A stretch of DNA of 64,000 nucleotides. Origin: Hyphomonas sp. (GTDB taxonomy: Bacteria; Pseudomonadota; Alphaproteobacteria; Caulobacterales; Hyphomonadaceae). Positions 8,733 to 17,930 of this stretch are shown one piece after another (position 1 is the first letter of the stretch; the number at the start of each line of letters is the position of its first letter). The stretch covers positions 1,674,001-1,738,000 of the forward strand of contig CP051229.1 in the NCBI GenBank assembly GCA_017792365.1, given 5' to 3'. Position numbers and translations under genes: made by a program. The notes under the pieces were generated by a model that made no database searches, was not told where the DNA came from, and saw only the letters and a program-made list of their open reading frames with translations.

Positions 8733-9518
8733 TCAGATCTCATCGACCCCGCCGGGCGAACGACGCCGCTTGCGCAGCCACATCACGCCGCGCAGGTCGG
8801 ACACCGCATCCGCCAGCCGGCCGAAATTCGTATAGTTCGACTTCCCGAACCTGCGCGACCGGTGCCCGACAGCACGCGATTCCACGCCGAAACCCTCAGA
8901 CATCATCAGCGCCGGCAGATAGCGGTGCATGTGATCGAAGTAGGGAATCGCAAGGTAAGCATCCCGCTTGAAGGCTCGCGCCGCACATCCGCTGTCCGGA
9001 CAATTGTCCTTCAGCACGACGCCGCGCACCCGGTTGGCCAGCCGCGACCCGAACTTCTTCCACGACGAATCCTGCCGCTTCTCCCGGAAACCCTGAACCA
9101 TGCCCAGGTCCTTGGCCGCATCCGCCCGCAGCAATTGCGACACCAGCCCCGAAACGTCCGCCGGATCGTTCTGCCCATCGCCATCCAGCGTCACGATCAC
9201 CGGCGCGCGCGCAGCCAGCACGCCTGTGCGCACCGCCCGGCTCTGGCCGGCATTCTTGCGATGCCCCACCGCGCGCAGCGTCGGGATCTCGTCCTTCAGC
9301 GCCTGCAAACGTGCGCGCGTATCGTCCAGCGAGCTGTCGTCGACGAAGATCATCTCGTAGGCGCGGCCATGCAGCGCCGTCTCGATCTCCCGCGCCAGCG
9401 TCTCGACATTCTCCGCTTCGTTATGCACAGGCACCACCACGGAAAACTCCGGACGTCCCAGCGTCGCGCCGACTGCCGCCATTACAGGTCTCTCAAGGGT
9501 CGTAGTTGTGCTTGTCAT
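8733..9518 (-). CDS. Glycosyltransferase family 2, polyprenyl-phosphate sugar transferase type
   Basis: GT-A fold enzyme of the DPM1/ArnC type that transfers a sugar from a nucleotide donor to a lipid phosphate. Motifs: FSVVVPVHNEAENVETLAREI at the start, FVDDSSLDDT, metal-binding VTLDGDGQNDP, and MVQGFREKRQDSSWKKFGSRLANRVR typical of polyprenyl-phosphate mannosyl/glucosyl transferases. No C-terminal TM helices, as in the soluble DPM1 form. Start uncertain: 9521, 9518 or 9482 (the last has GAGAG at good spacing). Divergent from the PMT/ArnT-like gene at 9712, which would use the lipid-linked sugar this enzyme makes. Confidence 0.85.
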   Translation of the reverse strand: MTSTTTTLERPVMAAVGATLGRPEFSVVVPVHNEAENVETLAREIETALHGRAYEMIFVDDSSLDDTRARLQALKDEIPTLRAVGHRKNAGQSRAVRTGVLAARAPVIVTLDGDGQNDPADVSGLVSQLLRADAAKDLGMVQGFREKRQDSSWKKFGSRLANRVRGVVLKDNCPDSGCAARAFKRDAYLAIPYFDHMHRYLPALMMSEGFGVESRAVGHRSRRFGKSNYTNFGRLADAVSDLRGVMWLRKRRRSPGGVDEI

Positions 9519-9711
9519 CATCCCCAACGAGGTATAGCCGCACCGCACGCGACTTGCGAGGCCCGCCGGCATGAAGCTTTCGAGAGTGTAAGACCCTGAT
9601 CTTGCAGGCAAGAAGAAACACCTGCGACGGGACTTAGCCCGCGACAGCCCGCTCAGCCCCCGCTAAGGTCGCCCGCGAACCGGCGAAAGACCAGAGGAAC
9701 CGCCCGCCCCC

Positions 9712-11625
9712 ATGTCGGCCTTCGACCGCTTCATCGAGACCCCGTGGGCCTGGATCGCGCTGGCCCTGATGGTGCTTGTCGCCTCCTTCCCGGGCGCAGC
9801 CAACATTCCCGTCCTCGACCGCGACGAAGCCCGCTTCACGCAGGCGACCTCCCAGATGCTGGAAACCGGCGACTTCGTCGTCATCAGCTATCAGGACGAT
9901 TACCGCAACAAGAAGCCGGTCGGCATCCACTGGCTCCAGTCCGCAGCCGTCGCCGTCACATCCGACGTCGCCGAACGCAACATCACCGCCTACCGCCTGC
10001 CTTCCATGCTCGCCGCCATGGGCGCGACCATGGGCGCATTCTGGTGCGGTCTCGCCTTCATGTCCCGGCGCGCAGCTTTCCTCGGCGCCGCCCTGTTCGG
10101 ATCGACCCTCCTCCTCACCACCGAAGCGCACATCGCCAAGACCGACGCAGCCCTCGTCTGTTCGGTCGTCCTCGGCATGGGCGCGCTGGCGTGGCTCAGG
10201 GCCGGATCAGGCAAGTGGATGGCCGTCGCCTTCTGGGCCGCCATGGGCGTCGGCGCCCTCATCAAGGGCCCGGTCGCGATAATGGTCACCGGCCTCGCCA
10301 TCGCCGCCCTCGCCATCTGGGAACGCGACTTCAAATGGATGAAGCCGCTGGCCTACTGGGGCGGCCCAGCCCTCTTCGCGCTCATCACGGTGCCGTGGTT
10401 CGTCGCCATCCAGATCGCCACCGGAGGCGAGTTCCTGTTCGAGGCCGCCGGCGTCGATCTCGGCCAGAAGATCGTCAGCGCCGCCGAAGGCCACGCCGCC
10501 CCGCCCGGCCTCCACTCCCTGATGCTGCCGCTGCTCTTCTGGCCCGCAACGCTCTTCCTGTTTCCGGGCATGTGGTGGGCGATCAAGGGCGCCTTCGCCC
10601 CGCCGCGACTGGCGAGCGACGCCGCCGCCAAGGCAAAGCGCGCCGCCTACGAAAAAGCCGCCACGGGCTTCCGCTTCCTGCTCTGCTGGGCCGTCCCCAC
10701 CTGGCTCGTGTTCGAACTCGCCCCCACCAAGCTCGTCCACTACACGCTCCCCGCCTATCCCGCCTTCGCGCTCATGGCCGGCGCCGCCCTCGACGACTGG
10801 TTCGATACCGGCCGCTGGCGCGGCGGCCGCACCATCTCGATCGCCTTCTTCGCCATCGCAGGCTTCGCACTCGCCGCGCTGACCTCGCCATGGGCGCTCG
10901 AACTCCTGCGCGAGGACGCGGCAGGCAATTTCACCCGCCCGCTCTCCGAACGCGTCGCCGCGATCTGGTCGAGGGAATGGCTCGAAACCGGTGTGTCGGT
11001 CTGGCCCATGATGCTGATCGCCATCGCAACCGGCGGCGCCATCTATGCAACGCTGGTGCGCTCGCCCGTCGGCGTCCTCGCCGCCATCCTCGCCTGCACG
11101 CTCACGCTAGCCTTCACCTACCGCATCCTCGTCCTGCCCAACCAGAACTGGGTCCTGCCCACCAAGACCGCGCTTGAAGCCATCGACGACGTCTGCGCCC
11201 GTCCCGTCGGCGCGCCGGCAAAGGCCGACTCCGACTGCACCGACATCCCGCCGATGCTCGTCCGCGCGATCGGCTATAACGAACCCAGCCTCGTCTACTC
11301 GCTCGGCGGAAGCGTCCTCCTCCAGCCGCGCGCCACCGCCGTCCTGCCGGACGTCACCGAAGACCCGCGCCCGGCATGGCTGCTCAACATCGCCGTCGAG
11401 GATGGACGCGCCGCCCTGGCCGAACTCATCGCAACCGCCGACGCCGCCGACCGCTGCATCCGTCTCGGCCGCCGCTACGCCCTCAACTATTCCAACGGCG
11501 ACCCCGCAGCCCTCGTCGCCGCCGTCATCGAACCCGGCGGCTGCACGATCGACGAACCCGCGACCCCGATCGACCTGACCAGAGAACCCGAAACCGAAGA
11601 AACCGGCCAGACGCTCGACCAGTAG
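9712..11625 (+). CDS. ArnT/PMT-like glycosyltransferase (GT39/GT83 type), integral membrane
   Basis: Multi-spanning inner-membrane enzyme that transfers a sugar from a polyprenyl phosphate to an acceptor (lipid A in ArnT, protein in PMTs). The first periplasmic loop carries LDRDEARFTQATSQMLETGD with the conserved Asp-Glu pair, followed by RNKKPVGIHWLQS, as in ArnT. About 10-12 hydrophobic segments up to residue about 480 and a soluble C-terminal region (about 490-637). Acceptor cannot be told from sequence. Works plausibly with the divergent GT2 at 8733-9518. Confidence 0.87.
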   Translation: MSAFDRFIETPWAWIALALMVLVASFPGAANIPVLDRDEARFTQATSQMLETGDFVVISYQDDYRNKKPVGIHWLQSAAVAVTSDVAERNITAYRLPSMLAAMGATMGAFWCGLAFMSRRAAFLGAALFGSTLLLTTEAHIAKTDAALVCSVVLGMGALAWLRAGSGKWMAVAFWAAMGVGALIKGPVAIMVTGLAIAALAIWERDFKWMKPLAYWGGPALFALITVPWFVAIQIATGGEFLFEAAGVDLGQKIVSAAEGHAAPPGLHSLMLPLLFWPATLFLFPGMWWAIKGAFAPPRLASDAAAKAKRAAYEKAATGFRFLLCWAVPTWLVFELAPTKLVHYTLPAYPAFALMAGAALDDWFDTGRWRGGRTISIAFFAIAGFALAALTSPWALELLREDAAGNFTRPLSERVAAIWSREWLETGVSVWPMMLIAIATGGAIYATLVRSPVGVLAAILACTLTLAFTYRILVLPNQNWVLPTKTALEAIDDVCARPVGAPAKADSDCTDIPPMLVRAIGYNEPSLVYSLGGSVLLQPRATAVLPDVTEDPRPAWLLNIAVEDGRAALAELIATADAADRCIRLGRRYALNYSNGDPAALVAAVIEPGGCTIDEPATPIDLTREPETEETGQTLDQ

Positions 11626-11683
11626 CGCCGGCCATCGTCCGGCTGTAATCTGCAAACTGGCGATGCTCATCGGGGGACATGAA

Positions 11684-11902
11684 ATGCCGGACAAATCAGA
11701 TCCAAAGGTCAAGGGACCAGCGTCCTACTTCCCATCGATCGAAAAGAAGTACGGCCAACCGATCGCGCACTGGATCAAGCTGGTCGAAGCGCGAACCGCC
11801 GAAACTCACATGGCGCGCGTCAAATGGCTGAAGGACGCGCATGGCCTCGGACACGGCCACGCCAACGCCATCGTCGCCTACGTGATGGCGAAACAGAATT
11901 AG
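11684..11902 (+). CDS. DUF4287 domain-containing small protein
   Basis: 72 residues from ATG 11684, which follows GGGGGAC; an upstream in-frame ATG at 11663 lacks a comparable site. Sequence has the family pattern SYFPSIEKKYGQPIAHWIKL followed by HGLGHGHANAIVAYVMAK. Family members are small soluble proteins of unknown role, sometimes fused to DUF5655. Sits between convergent glycosyltransferase genes. Confidence 0.85.
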   Translation: MPDKSDPKVKGPASYFPSIEKKYGQPIAHWIKLVEARTAETHMARVKWLKDAHGLGHGHANAIVAYVMAKQN

Positions 11903-11914
11903 GCGCGAACTGCT

Positions 11915-12817
11915 CTACTCCCGCGCCCGCGCCCGCCACTTCGCCCGCGCCACCAGCGCCATCCTGAACATCGGCCCCAGCAGCGCCGCCAGCAGCTTCT
12001 CGACCGGCGAGGCCGCAAACTTCGAGAAATAGCGCTTCAGCCCCGCCGCCTTGTGACGCTCCACCACCACGCTCGGCGCATCGCTCGTCGCCCCGTAATG
12101 ATAGGCGCCCGCGGCCGGCGCATAGATCACCGACCCGCCCTCCATCTCGGCGCGACGGCAGATGTCGAGGTCCTCGACATGCAGGAAATACTTGTCATCG
12201 AAGCCGCGCAATTGCTCGAACCCGCCGCGCGAGAAATACATCAGCGCCCCGCTCACCGCCTCCATCGGCACAGGTCCGTCAGGCGCCGGCTCCTGATGGC
12301 GATTGATGTTCGGAAACGCGCCGCCCGCCACCCGCGACAGGCCAAGGAAGGTGCCGGCCGCGCTCGCCAGCGTCAGCATCCGTCGCCGCCCGCCGCGCTG
12401 CTCGACGCCATCGGCGCCAAAGATGCGCCCGCCCGCAATCGCAGGCTCCGCGCCTAGCGCCGCCTCCAGCGCCGCAACCGACCCGCGCCGCAGCACGGCG
12501 TCAGGGTTGATCACCAAGAGCCGCTCCCCGCGCCCAGCCGCCGCGCCAAGATTGACCCCCGCAGCAAACCCGCGATTGATCCCCTCGCCAACCAGCGTGA
12601 TCGTCCCCCCCGCCGCCATCTCCTCCAGCCGCGCAACGACATCCGGCGGATTGCCATTGTCGACGACCACAACCTCGCAAATGTCCGGATCACCGATCAG
12701 CGCCCACAGGCAATCGAACAGCGACGGCCCGGTGCGGTAGCTCACCACCACCGCGCACACGCGCAATCCCTCCGGCGCCCGCGCCAGAACCCTGTCCCAA
12801 TCGTATCCGGAGGTCAT
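11915..12817 (-). CDS. Glycosyltransferase family 2 (rhamnosyltransferase-like)
   Basis: Start at ATG 12817, which overlaps the stop of the upstream membrane gene (ATGA) and has GGAGG in front. GT-A domain: VCAVVVSYRTGPSLFDCLWAL, VVVDNGNPPDVV, GINRGFAAGVNLGAA, LLVINPDAVLRRGS (DxD equivalent NPD), and MEAVSGALMYFSR. This pattern matches WbbL-like rhamnosyltransferases that act in polysaccharide synthesis. About 300 residues; a basic, amphipathic C-terminus (GPMFRMALVARAKWRARARE) may touch the membrane. Confidence 0.85.
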   Translation of the reverse strand: MTSGYDWDRVLARAPEGLRVCAVVVSYRTGPSLFDCLWALIGDPDICEVVVVDNGNPPDVVARLEEMAAGGTITLVGEGINRGFAAGVNLGAAAGRGERLLVINPDAVLRRGSVAALEAALGAEPAIAGGRIFGADGVEQRGGRRRMLTLASAAGTFLGLSRVAGGAFPNINRHQEPAPDGPVPMEAVSGALMYFSRGGFEQLRGFDDKYFLHVEDLDICRRAEMEGGSVIYAPAAGAYHYGATSDAPSVVVERHKAAGLKRYFSKFAASPVEKLLAALLGPMFRMALVARAKWRARARE

Positions 12818-13162
12818 TTCCGCCGCGCCCGCAACCACATGTGCGCAACAATACCGCCCGCCATGTAGATTGCGAGACACAACAGACAGAACACGCCAAA
12901 CACGACGATCATCAGCTGATCGTCCTGACAGGCGACCCGCGCGCCCGGATCAGCCGCCGCCTCCGCCTGGCAGGCGACGATCGCCGTCGACACCTCCCCG
13001 CTCGCCCACGACAGCACGATCACGCACAGCGCAAACAATCCCGCCATCCCCAGCCCATAGAACGGCCAGAACCGCGTCCACGTCCCCCCATCCGCCCCCG
13101 GATCAGGAACAGCCCCAGTGCCGCCGGCAGGATGGCACAAACCGTGAGGACAGGACGCCCAT
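12814..13162 (-). pseudogene. Small membrane protein (3 TM when corrected), frame broken by two apparent 1-base deletions
   Basis: An ATG at 13162 has an excellent AGGAGGGAG site but its frame closes quickly. Restoring one base at about 13148 (CC to CCC) and one at about 13087 (six to seven G on the coding strand) joins MGVLSLTVCAILPAALGLFL, then TWTRFWPFYGLGMAGLFALC, then LMIVVFGVFCLLCLAIYMAG into one protein of about 116 residues with three hydrophobic helices and Cys residues in the loop. The ATGA overlap with the following glycosyltransferase argues for translational coupling. Family not recognised. Confidence 0.6.
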
Positions 13163-13177
13163 GTACGCTCCCTCCTG

Positions 13178-13199
13178 TCCTCCCCCGCGCGGGGGAGGA
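13178..13199. repeat. Short GC palindrome of the recurrent repeat family
   Basis: Perfect inverted repeat TCCTCCCCCGCG / CGCGGGGGAGGA; same core as the copies at 13247, 16199, 27717, 27807, 29341 and 30471. Lies just upstream of the small membrane gene at 13162. Confidence 0.75.
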
Positions 13200-13246
13200 A
13201 ACCGGCGGCAAGACCGCTCACCGACGCGCGCAACATGCACGGCTCC

Positions 13247-13293
13247 CATCCTCCCCCTAAAGGGGGAGGTGGCCCAAAGGGCCGGAGGGGGAC
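13247..13293. repeat. REP-like palindromic repeat, full unit
   Basis: Two adjacent palindromes: CCTCCCCCTAAAGGGGGAGG, then GGCCCAAAGGGCC, ending GGAGGGGGAC. The same two-hairpin plan recurs at 27717, 29341 and 30471. Located between thrS and the small membrane gene. Confidence 0.8.
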
Positions 13294-13311
13294 CGCCCAT
13301 GCGCAACACCG

Positions 13312-15249
13312 CTAACCCTTCGCCCGCTTCAGATCCGGCGGCAGAGCCTCATCAGCCAGCATCGCAGCCGCCTCATCAAGGCCAACCACGCTCTGGTCCT
13401 TCGCCCCGAACCGCCGCAGCGCCAGCTTGCGCTCCTCGGCCTCCTTCGCGCCGACAACCGCAATCACCGGAATCTTCTGCAGGGAATGCTCGCGCACCTT
13501 GTAGTTGATCTTCTCGCCGCGCGTATCGACCTCGACCCGCAGCCCCGCCTTGCGCAGCACCGCCGCCGCCTCCTCCGCATAGCCATCGGCCGCTTCGGAG
13601 ATCGTCGCCACCACAACCTGCACCGGCGACAGCCACATCGGGAACGCCCCCGCGACGTTCTCGATCAGGATCCCGATGAACCGCTCCAGCGACCCCAGCA
13701 CCGCGCGGTGCAGCATCACCGGACGATGCTTCTGCCCATCCTCGGCCACGTATTCCGCGTTCAGCCGCTCGGGCAGCACGTAATCCAGCTGGATCGTCCC
13801 GCACGTCCACTCGCGCCCGATCGCATCCTTCACCTGGAAGTCCAGCTTCGGCGCATAGAACGCCCCATCGCCTTCGGCGATCACCGGCTCGACGCCCGCC
13901 GCCCGCGCAGCGTTCAGCATCTGCGCCTCGGCCTTGTCCCAGAACTCGTCCGAACCCGCCCGCAATTCCGGACGCGTGCCCAGCGCGATGTAGTCCCGCT
14001 CCAGCCCGAAATCCTCGTGGATCGACGACGCCAGCTTGATGAACGCGGCCGTCTCTTCCTCGATCTGGTCCTCGCGGCAGAAGATGTGCGCATCGTCCTG
14101 CGTGAACGCGCGCACCCGCATCAGCCCATGCAGCGCGCCCGAAGGCTCGTACCTGTGACACGCGCCAAACTCCGCCATGCGCAGCGGCAGGTCGCGATAC
14201 GATTTCTGCCCGAACTTAAAGATCTGCACATGCCCCGGACAGTTCATCGGCTTGAGAGACAGCGTCTCATCCTCCGCCGTCTCGGCGATGAACATGTTGT
14301 CGCGATACTTGTCCCAGTGCCCCGACTGCTCCCAGAACTTGCGGTCCAGCACCTGCGGCGTGCGCACCTCCTGATACCCCGCAGCCTCCAGCCGACGCCG
14401 CACATAGGCCTCGATCACATGCCACAGGATCAGGCCCTTCTCGTGCCAGAACACCATGCCCTTGCCCTCTTCCTGCATGTGGAAGAGGTCGAGTTCCCGC
14501 CCCAGTTTCCGATGATCGCGCTTCTCGGCTTCCTCGATGCGCGTCAGGTGATCCTTCAGCTGCTTCTCGTCGGCCCAAGCCGTGCCGTAGATCCGCTGCA
14601 GCATCTCGTTGTTTGAATCGCCGCGCCAGTAAGCACCCGCCAGCTTCATCAGCTTGAACGCCTTCGGCAGCCTCCCCGTACTCGGCAGGTGCGGCCCGCG
14701 ACACAAATCAGACCACTGGTCGCCATGCGCATACAGCGTGATCGCCTCGCCCGGCGGAATGATGTCGTCGATGATCTGCGCCTTGTAGTCCTCGCCGATC
14801 TTCTTGAAGTGCGCGATCGCCGCGTCCTTCTCCCACACCTCGCGATTGATCGGCAGGTCGCGATCCACGATCTCCGCCATCTTCTTCTCGATCTTCTCGA
14901 AGTCATCCGAAGAGAACGGCTCGTCCCGCGCGAAGTCGTAATAGAAGCCGTCGTCGATCACCGGCCCGATCGTCACCTGCGTGCCGGGAAACAGCTCCTG
15001 CACCGCCTGCGCCAGCACGTGCGCCGCATCATGCCGGATCACCTCCAGCCCGTCGGCGTCCTTGCCAGACAACAGCTCGACCGACGCATCCCCCTCCAGG
15101 GGCCGCGTCATGTCCCACAACTCGCCATTCACCTTCGCCACCAGCGAACGCTTCGCCAGCGACTTGGAAATCCCCTCGGCAATCGCCATCGGCGTGATCC
15201 CGTCCTCGAACTCACGTTCCGAGCCATCGGGAAACTTCACCTGAATCAT
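13312..15249 (-). CDS. thrS: Threonyl-tRNA synthetase
   Basis: Class II aminoacyl-tRNA synthetase, cytoplasmic. 645 residues, usual length. Order: N-terminal TGS domain (1-60), editing/second additional domain with [11 protein letters not shown] (about 73-83) and later the C/H zinc-like residues of the editing site, catalytic core with [11 protein letters not shown] (about 337-347), motif 2 [20 protein letters not shown], motif 3 in [18 protein letters not shown], and anticodon-binding domain (about 540-640, [15 protein letters not shown]). Intact frame. In many alphaproteobacteria thrS, yidD, hisI, a NifU-like scaffold gene and folE are neighbours; here all five lie within 15 kb but interleaved with other genes. 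Confidence 0.97.
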   Translation of the reverse strand: MIQVKFPDGSEREFEDGITPMAIAEGISKSLAKRSLVAKVNGELWDMTRPLEGDASVELLSGKDADGLEVIRHDAAHVLAQAVQELFPGTQVTIGPVIDDGFYYDFARDEPFSSDDFEKIEKKMAEIVDRDLPINREVWEKDAAIAHFKKIGEDYKAQIIDDIIPPGEAITLYAHGDQWSDLCRGPHLPSTGRLPKAFKLMKLAGAYWRGDSNNEMLQRIYGTAWADEKQLKDHLTRIEEAEKRDHRKLGRELDLFHMQEEGKGMVFWHEKGLILWHVIEAYVRRRLEAAGYQEVRTPQVLDRKFWEQSGHWDKYRDNMFIAETAEDETLSLKPMNCPGHVQIFKFGQKSYRDLPLRMAEFGACHRYEPSGALHGLMRVRAFTQDDAHIFCREDQIEEETAAFIKLASSIHEDFGLERDYIALGTRPELRAGSDEFWDKAEAQMLNAARAAGVEPVIAEGDGAFYAPKLDFQVKDAIGREWTCGTIQLDYVLPERLNAEYVAEDGQKHRPVMLHRAVLGSLERFIGILIENVAGAFPMWLSPVQVVVATISEAADGYAEEAAAVLRKAGLRVEVDTRGEKINYKVREHSLQKIPVIAVVGAKEAEERKLALRRFGAKDQSVVGLDEAAAMLADEALPPDLKRAKG

Positions 15250-15802
15250 CGTCTCATCCTCATATCGCGGACGGTCTAGCGCGGGTTCAGCCCAGGTGGA
15301 AACCCACCCGAGCGTATCGAAGATACGCGTCCCCAGCGCAGGCTGGGGCCCAGCTCACCAAAGCCAGAGCGTATCGAAGATACGCACCCCCAGCGCAGGC
15401 TGGGGCCCAGAACAGCCGACCAACTGAACCCCTGCCTCCGCAGGGGACGCGTACTGTCGGACGCTTCCAGACCGATCGTCATCCCGGACGCCCAAAGGGC
15501 GATCCGGGACCCGGACACGCTGCACCCTCTCCGGCCCTCATCCTGAGCTTGTCGAAGGACGAGGGCCGAGGGCCGAGGGGGGGGCAAAACCTCCAAACCA
15601 TCCAAACCTGTCATCCCGGACCTGATCCGGGATCCATTCCTCCACCGCGACGGTCTCGAAATGGATCCCGGTTTTCCGCCCCGCCTTGAGCGCGTCGAAG
15701 GACGGCGCGGCCGGAATGACAAAACCAAATTTTGCGAAATGGCCTACGGCAGACAGCTCGGCAAAAAAGCGAAGCGGTTCCCCGCCCCCAAGCTACGTCC
15801 GA
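15250..15802. repeat. 553-base spacer filled with REP-like palindromes; no gene seen
   Basis: Contains two direct copies of a 43-base double palindrome (15311-15353 and 15368-15410, two mismatches; hairpins GCGTATC-gaa-GATACGC and CCCCAGC-gca-GGCTGGGG), a CCCCTGC/GCAGGGG hairpin near 15430, and ATCCCGGA-type palindromes at about 15482-15510 and 15612-15632, plus a CCTGAGCTTGTCGAAGG unit near 15542. These resemble the interspersed REP elements common in alphaproteobacterial spacers. Frames through the region are repeat translations and are not called. Confidence 0.8.
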
Positions 15803-16150
15803 TCAGGAATGGCGCACGCCCTCGGCCCGCACCCGCCAGACGCCATAGCGCCAAGGCAGGTACCAGCGCGCGCCGGTCATAGTGAGGGTCGGCGCCGGGT
15901 CATCCCCGTGCGATCCTCCGGGACGGCAGCGCTGAAACCGCGCCAGCCCCATCCACAGTCCGGCCCAGACCCCATGCCGGCTCACACACTCCGCGCAATA
16001 CTCCGAGCACGAAGGCGCATGCCGGCAATGGATCCCGAACGCCTGAAACACCGGCGACAGCGTCATCTTGTAAACACGCAAAGCCGTCCCGATCACCGGC
16101 CTCAACCGGCGGGGCGCAACCTCGTTCACAACTGCTGATCCATCAGCCAT
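15803..16150 (-). CDS. yidD: Membrane protein insertion efficiency factor YidD
   Basis: Small membrane-associated protein that assists YidC-dependent insertion. Motifs: LRVYKMTLSPVFQAFG, CRHAPSCSEYCAECVSRHG and RFQRCRPGGSHGDDPAP, which hold the conserved Cys and Arg residues. 115 residues with a longer C-terminal tail (TMTGARWYLPWRYGVWRVRA) than average. ATG 16150. Confidence 0.93.
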   Translation of the reverse strand: MADGSAVVNEVAPRRLRPVIGTALRVYKMTLSPVFQAFGIHCRHAPSCSEYCAECVSRHGVWAGLWMGLARFQRCRPGGSHGDDPAPTLTMTGARWYLPWRYGVWRVRAEGVRHS

Positions 16151-16198
16151 GAGCGGGATATAATCCTCCCACGATCTTCACGCAAACCACCGACGCCC

Positions 16199-16265
16199 TC
16201 CTCCCCCGAACGGGGGAGGCGCAACAGGCGCACCCAATCCACATGTAAAAGCCGGGAGGGGGACC
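16199..16265. repeat. REP-like palindromic repeat, variant with inserted spacer
   Basis: CTCCCCCGAACGGGGGAG palindrome followed after about 40 bases by GGGAGGGGGACCA, the same borders as the other units but with an unrelated middle. In the short spacer between yidD and the serine hydrolase. Confidence 0.7.
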
Positions 16266-16329
16266 ACCCTCAGCCTCAGCCTCCGCCTCAGCGCCAGTCA
16301 GCCTTAGCGCCAGAACCACAAGCCCGCCC

Positions 16330-17697
16330 CTACTTCTCCGGCTCAACCAGCGCCTGATACGTCAGCGTCCGCGCCATCGTGCCGAGGTCGTCGCCCCCCG
16401 TGCCGCCCATGCGCTGGATCATGCCGACGAAGATGATGTCGTGCTCAGGATCGACCCAGAACCAGGTGCCCGCGGCCCCGCCCCAGCTCATCTCGCCATC
16501 GCCGGTGAGCAGGCCCGCCGCCGCCGCATCGTTCACCACCCGGAAGTCGAGCCCGAAGCCGACATCCTCGGTGAACGCCGCCGCCGTCGTGCCGTTGGAG
16601 CTGACCAGCACCTCGTCCGGCACCACGTTCGTGCCCATCAACTCGACCGAACCCGGCGACAGGATGCGCACGCCATTGAGCTCGCCGCCATTCACCAGCA
16701 TCTGCGAGAACCGCGCATAATCCATCGTCGTCGAGACCAGCCCGCCGCCGCCGCTCTCGTTCGGGGGCGGCTGAGTATAATCCGGCATCGGGTTGTCGAA
16801 GATCTCCGTCGCTTCAACGATCTCGCCGGCGTCGCGGTCCCAGACATAGACCGCCGCCAGACGTTCAGCCTTCTCCGGCCCGGTATAGAAGGCCGTGTCC
16901 ACCATCCCCAGCGGCGCGAAGATGTTCTCTTCAAGGTAGGAGCCGAACGTCTGTCCCGAAATCTTCTCGACAATATAGCCCTGGATGTCGACCGCGTTGG
17001 AATAATACCAGCGCTGCCCCGGCTGGAACATCAACGGGATCTCCGCCGTGAGATCGATCATCTGCTGCAGCCCCTCGGCCCCCAGCACGCGCTTCTCGCG
17101 GAACAGCTTGTCCACCGGATGCTGGTCCGCGAGGCCATAGCCGAAGCCCGCCGTGTGGCTCATCACCTCCCGCATCGTCGGCGGGCGGGTCATCTCCTCC
17201 AGCTCCATCGTGCCGTCGTCGTTGACTTTCTTCACCACGCGCAGGTTCTCGAATTCCGGCACATAGCGCGTCACCGGATCGTCCAGCCGCCACTTGCCGT
17301 CCTCGAACAGCGTCATCATCGCAACGCCCGTGATCGGCTTGGTCATCGAATAGATGCGGAAGATCGTGTCTTCCTCCATCTCCGCGCCGGTCGCGAGGCT
17401 CGCCTTGCCATAGGTGTTGAACGAAACGATCTTGCCGTGCCGCGCCAGCAGCGTGGTCATCCCCGCCACGCGCCCGTCGGCGACAACCTGCGCCATGTAG
17501 TCGTCCAGCTTCTGCAACCGCGCGGAGTCGAAGCCGACCGCCTCCGGCGCCACCGTCATCGACAGGTCCGCAGCCGGCGCAGCCGCCGCAGCGGCGTTGT
17601 CCGCAGGCGCAGCCGTCTGGCTGATCGCCGGCGCCTGTGCGCAGGCGGTAAGCAACAGGCCCGCCAGCACAGCGGCGGAACAGGAATGACGTAGCAT
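16330..17697 (-). CDS. Serine hydrolase / beta-lactamase-family lipoprotein
   Basis: Penicillin-binding-protein-like (class C beta-lactamase fold) hydrolase of the esterase/DD-peptidase group. ATG 17697 has GGGAGGGA upstream and starts a lipoprotein signal with lipobox LLTACAQ. Nucleophile motif S-x-x-K in IYSMTKPITG (Ser about 118), Y-x-N in RWYYSNAVD. Third motif region MSWGGAAGTWFWVDPEHD near the C-terminus fits HxG/WxG-type esterases of this family. About 455 residues. Likely periplasmic or outer-membrane anchored; substrate unknown. Confidence 0.88.
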   Translation of the reverse strand: MLRHSCSAAVLAGLLLTACAQAPAISQTAAPADNAAAAAAPAADLSMTVAPEAVGFDSARLQKLDDYMAQVVADGRVAGMTTLLARHGKIVSFNTYGKASLATGAEMEEDTIFRIYSMTKPITGVAMMTLFEDGKWRLDDPVTRYVPEFENLRVVKKVNDDGTMELEEMTRPPTMREVMSHTAGFGYGLADQHPVDKLFREKRVLGAEGLQQMIDLTAEIPLMFQPGQRWYYSNAVDIQGYIVEKISGQTFGSYLEENIFAPLGMVDTAFYTGPEKAERLAAVYVWDRDAGEIVEATEIFDNPMPDYTQPPPNESGGGGLVSTTMDYARFSQMLVNGGELNGVRILSPGSVELMGTNVVPDEVLVSSNGTTAAAFTEDVGFGLDFRVVNDAAAAGLLTGDGEMSWGGAAGTWFWVDPEHDIIFVGMIQRMGGTGGDDLGTMARTLTYQALVEPEK

Positions 17698-17930
17698 GTG
17701 GCGATCCCTCCCAGGACATGTCGTGCGCCCATCCTCCGTAGGCGCGATTACGGGCGATCTTGCCGCAAGCGTCACCGATGTCCAGCCCACACCCGTCCCA
17801 CGCGTCCAACCGGCATTGACCCAACGAAAGCCACGCCCCTCCCCGGCTGTGGTGACAATTTGTCTGGGACCGCCCCGCTCATTCCTGCTACGTCCGGCGC
17901 AGTGCCAACCGCTTTCAGTCGAGTTCGACC

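Noticed and set aside
15276-15728. Open frame between thrS and yidD with repeated LGPSLRWG-like peptide
   Set aside because: The peptide repeats are translations of palindromic REP-like DNA repeats.
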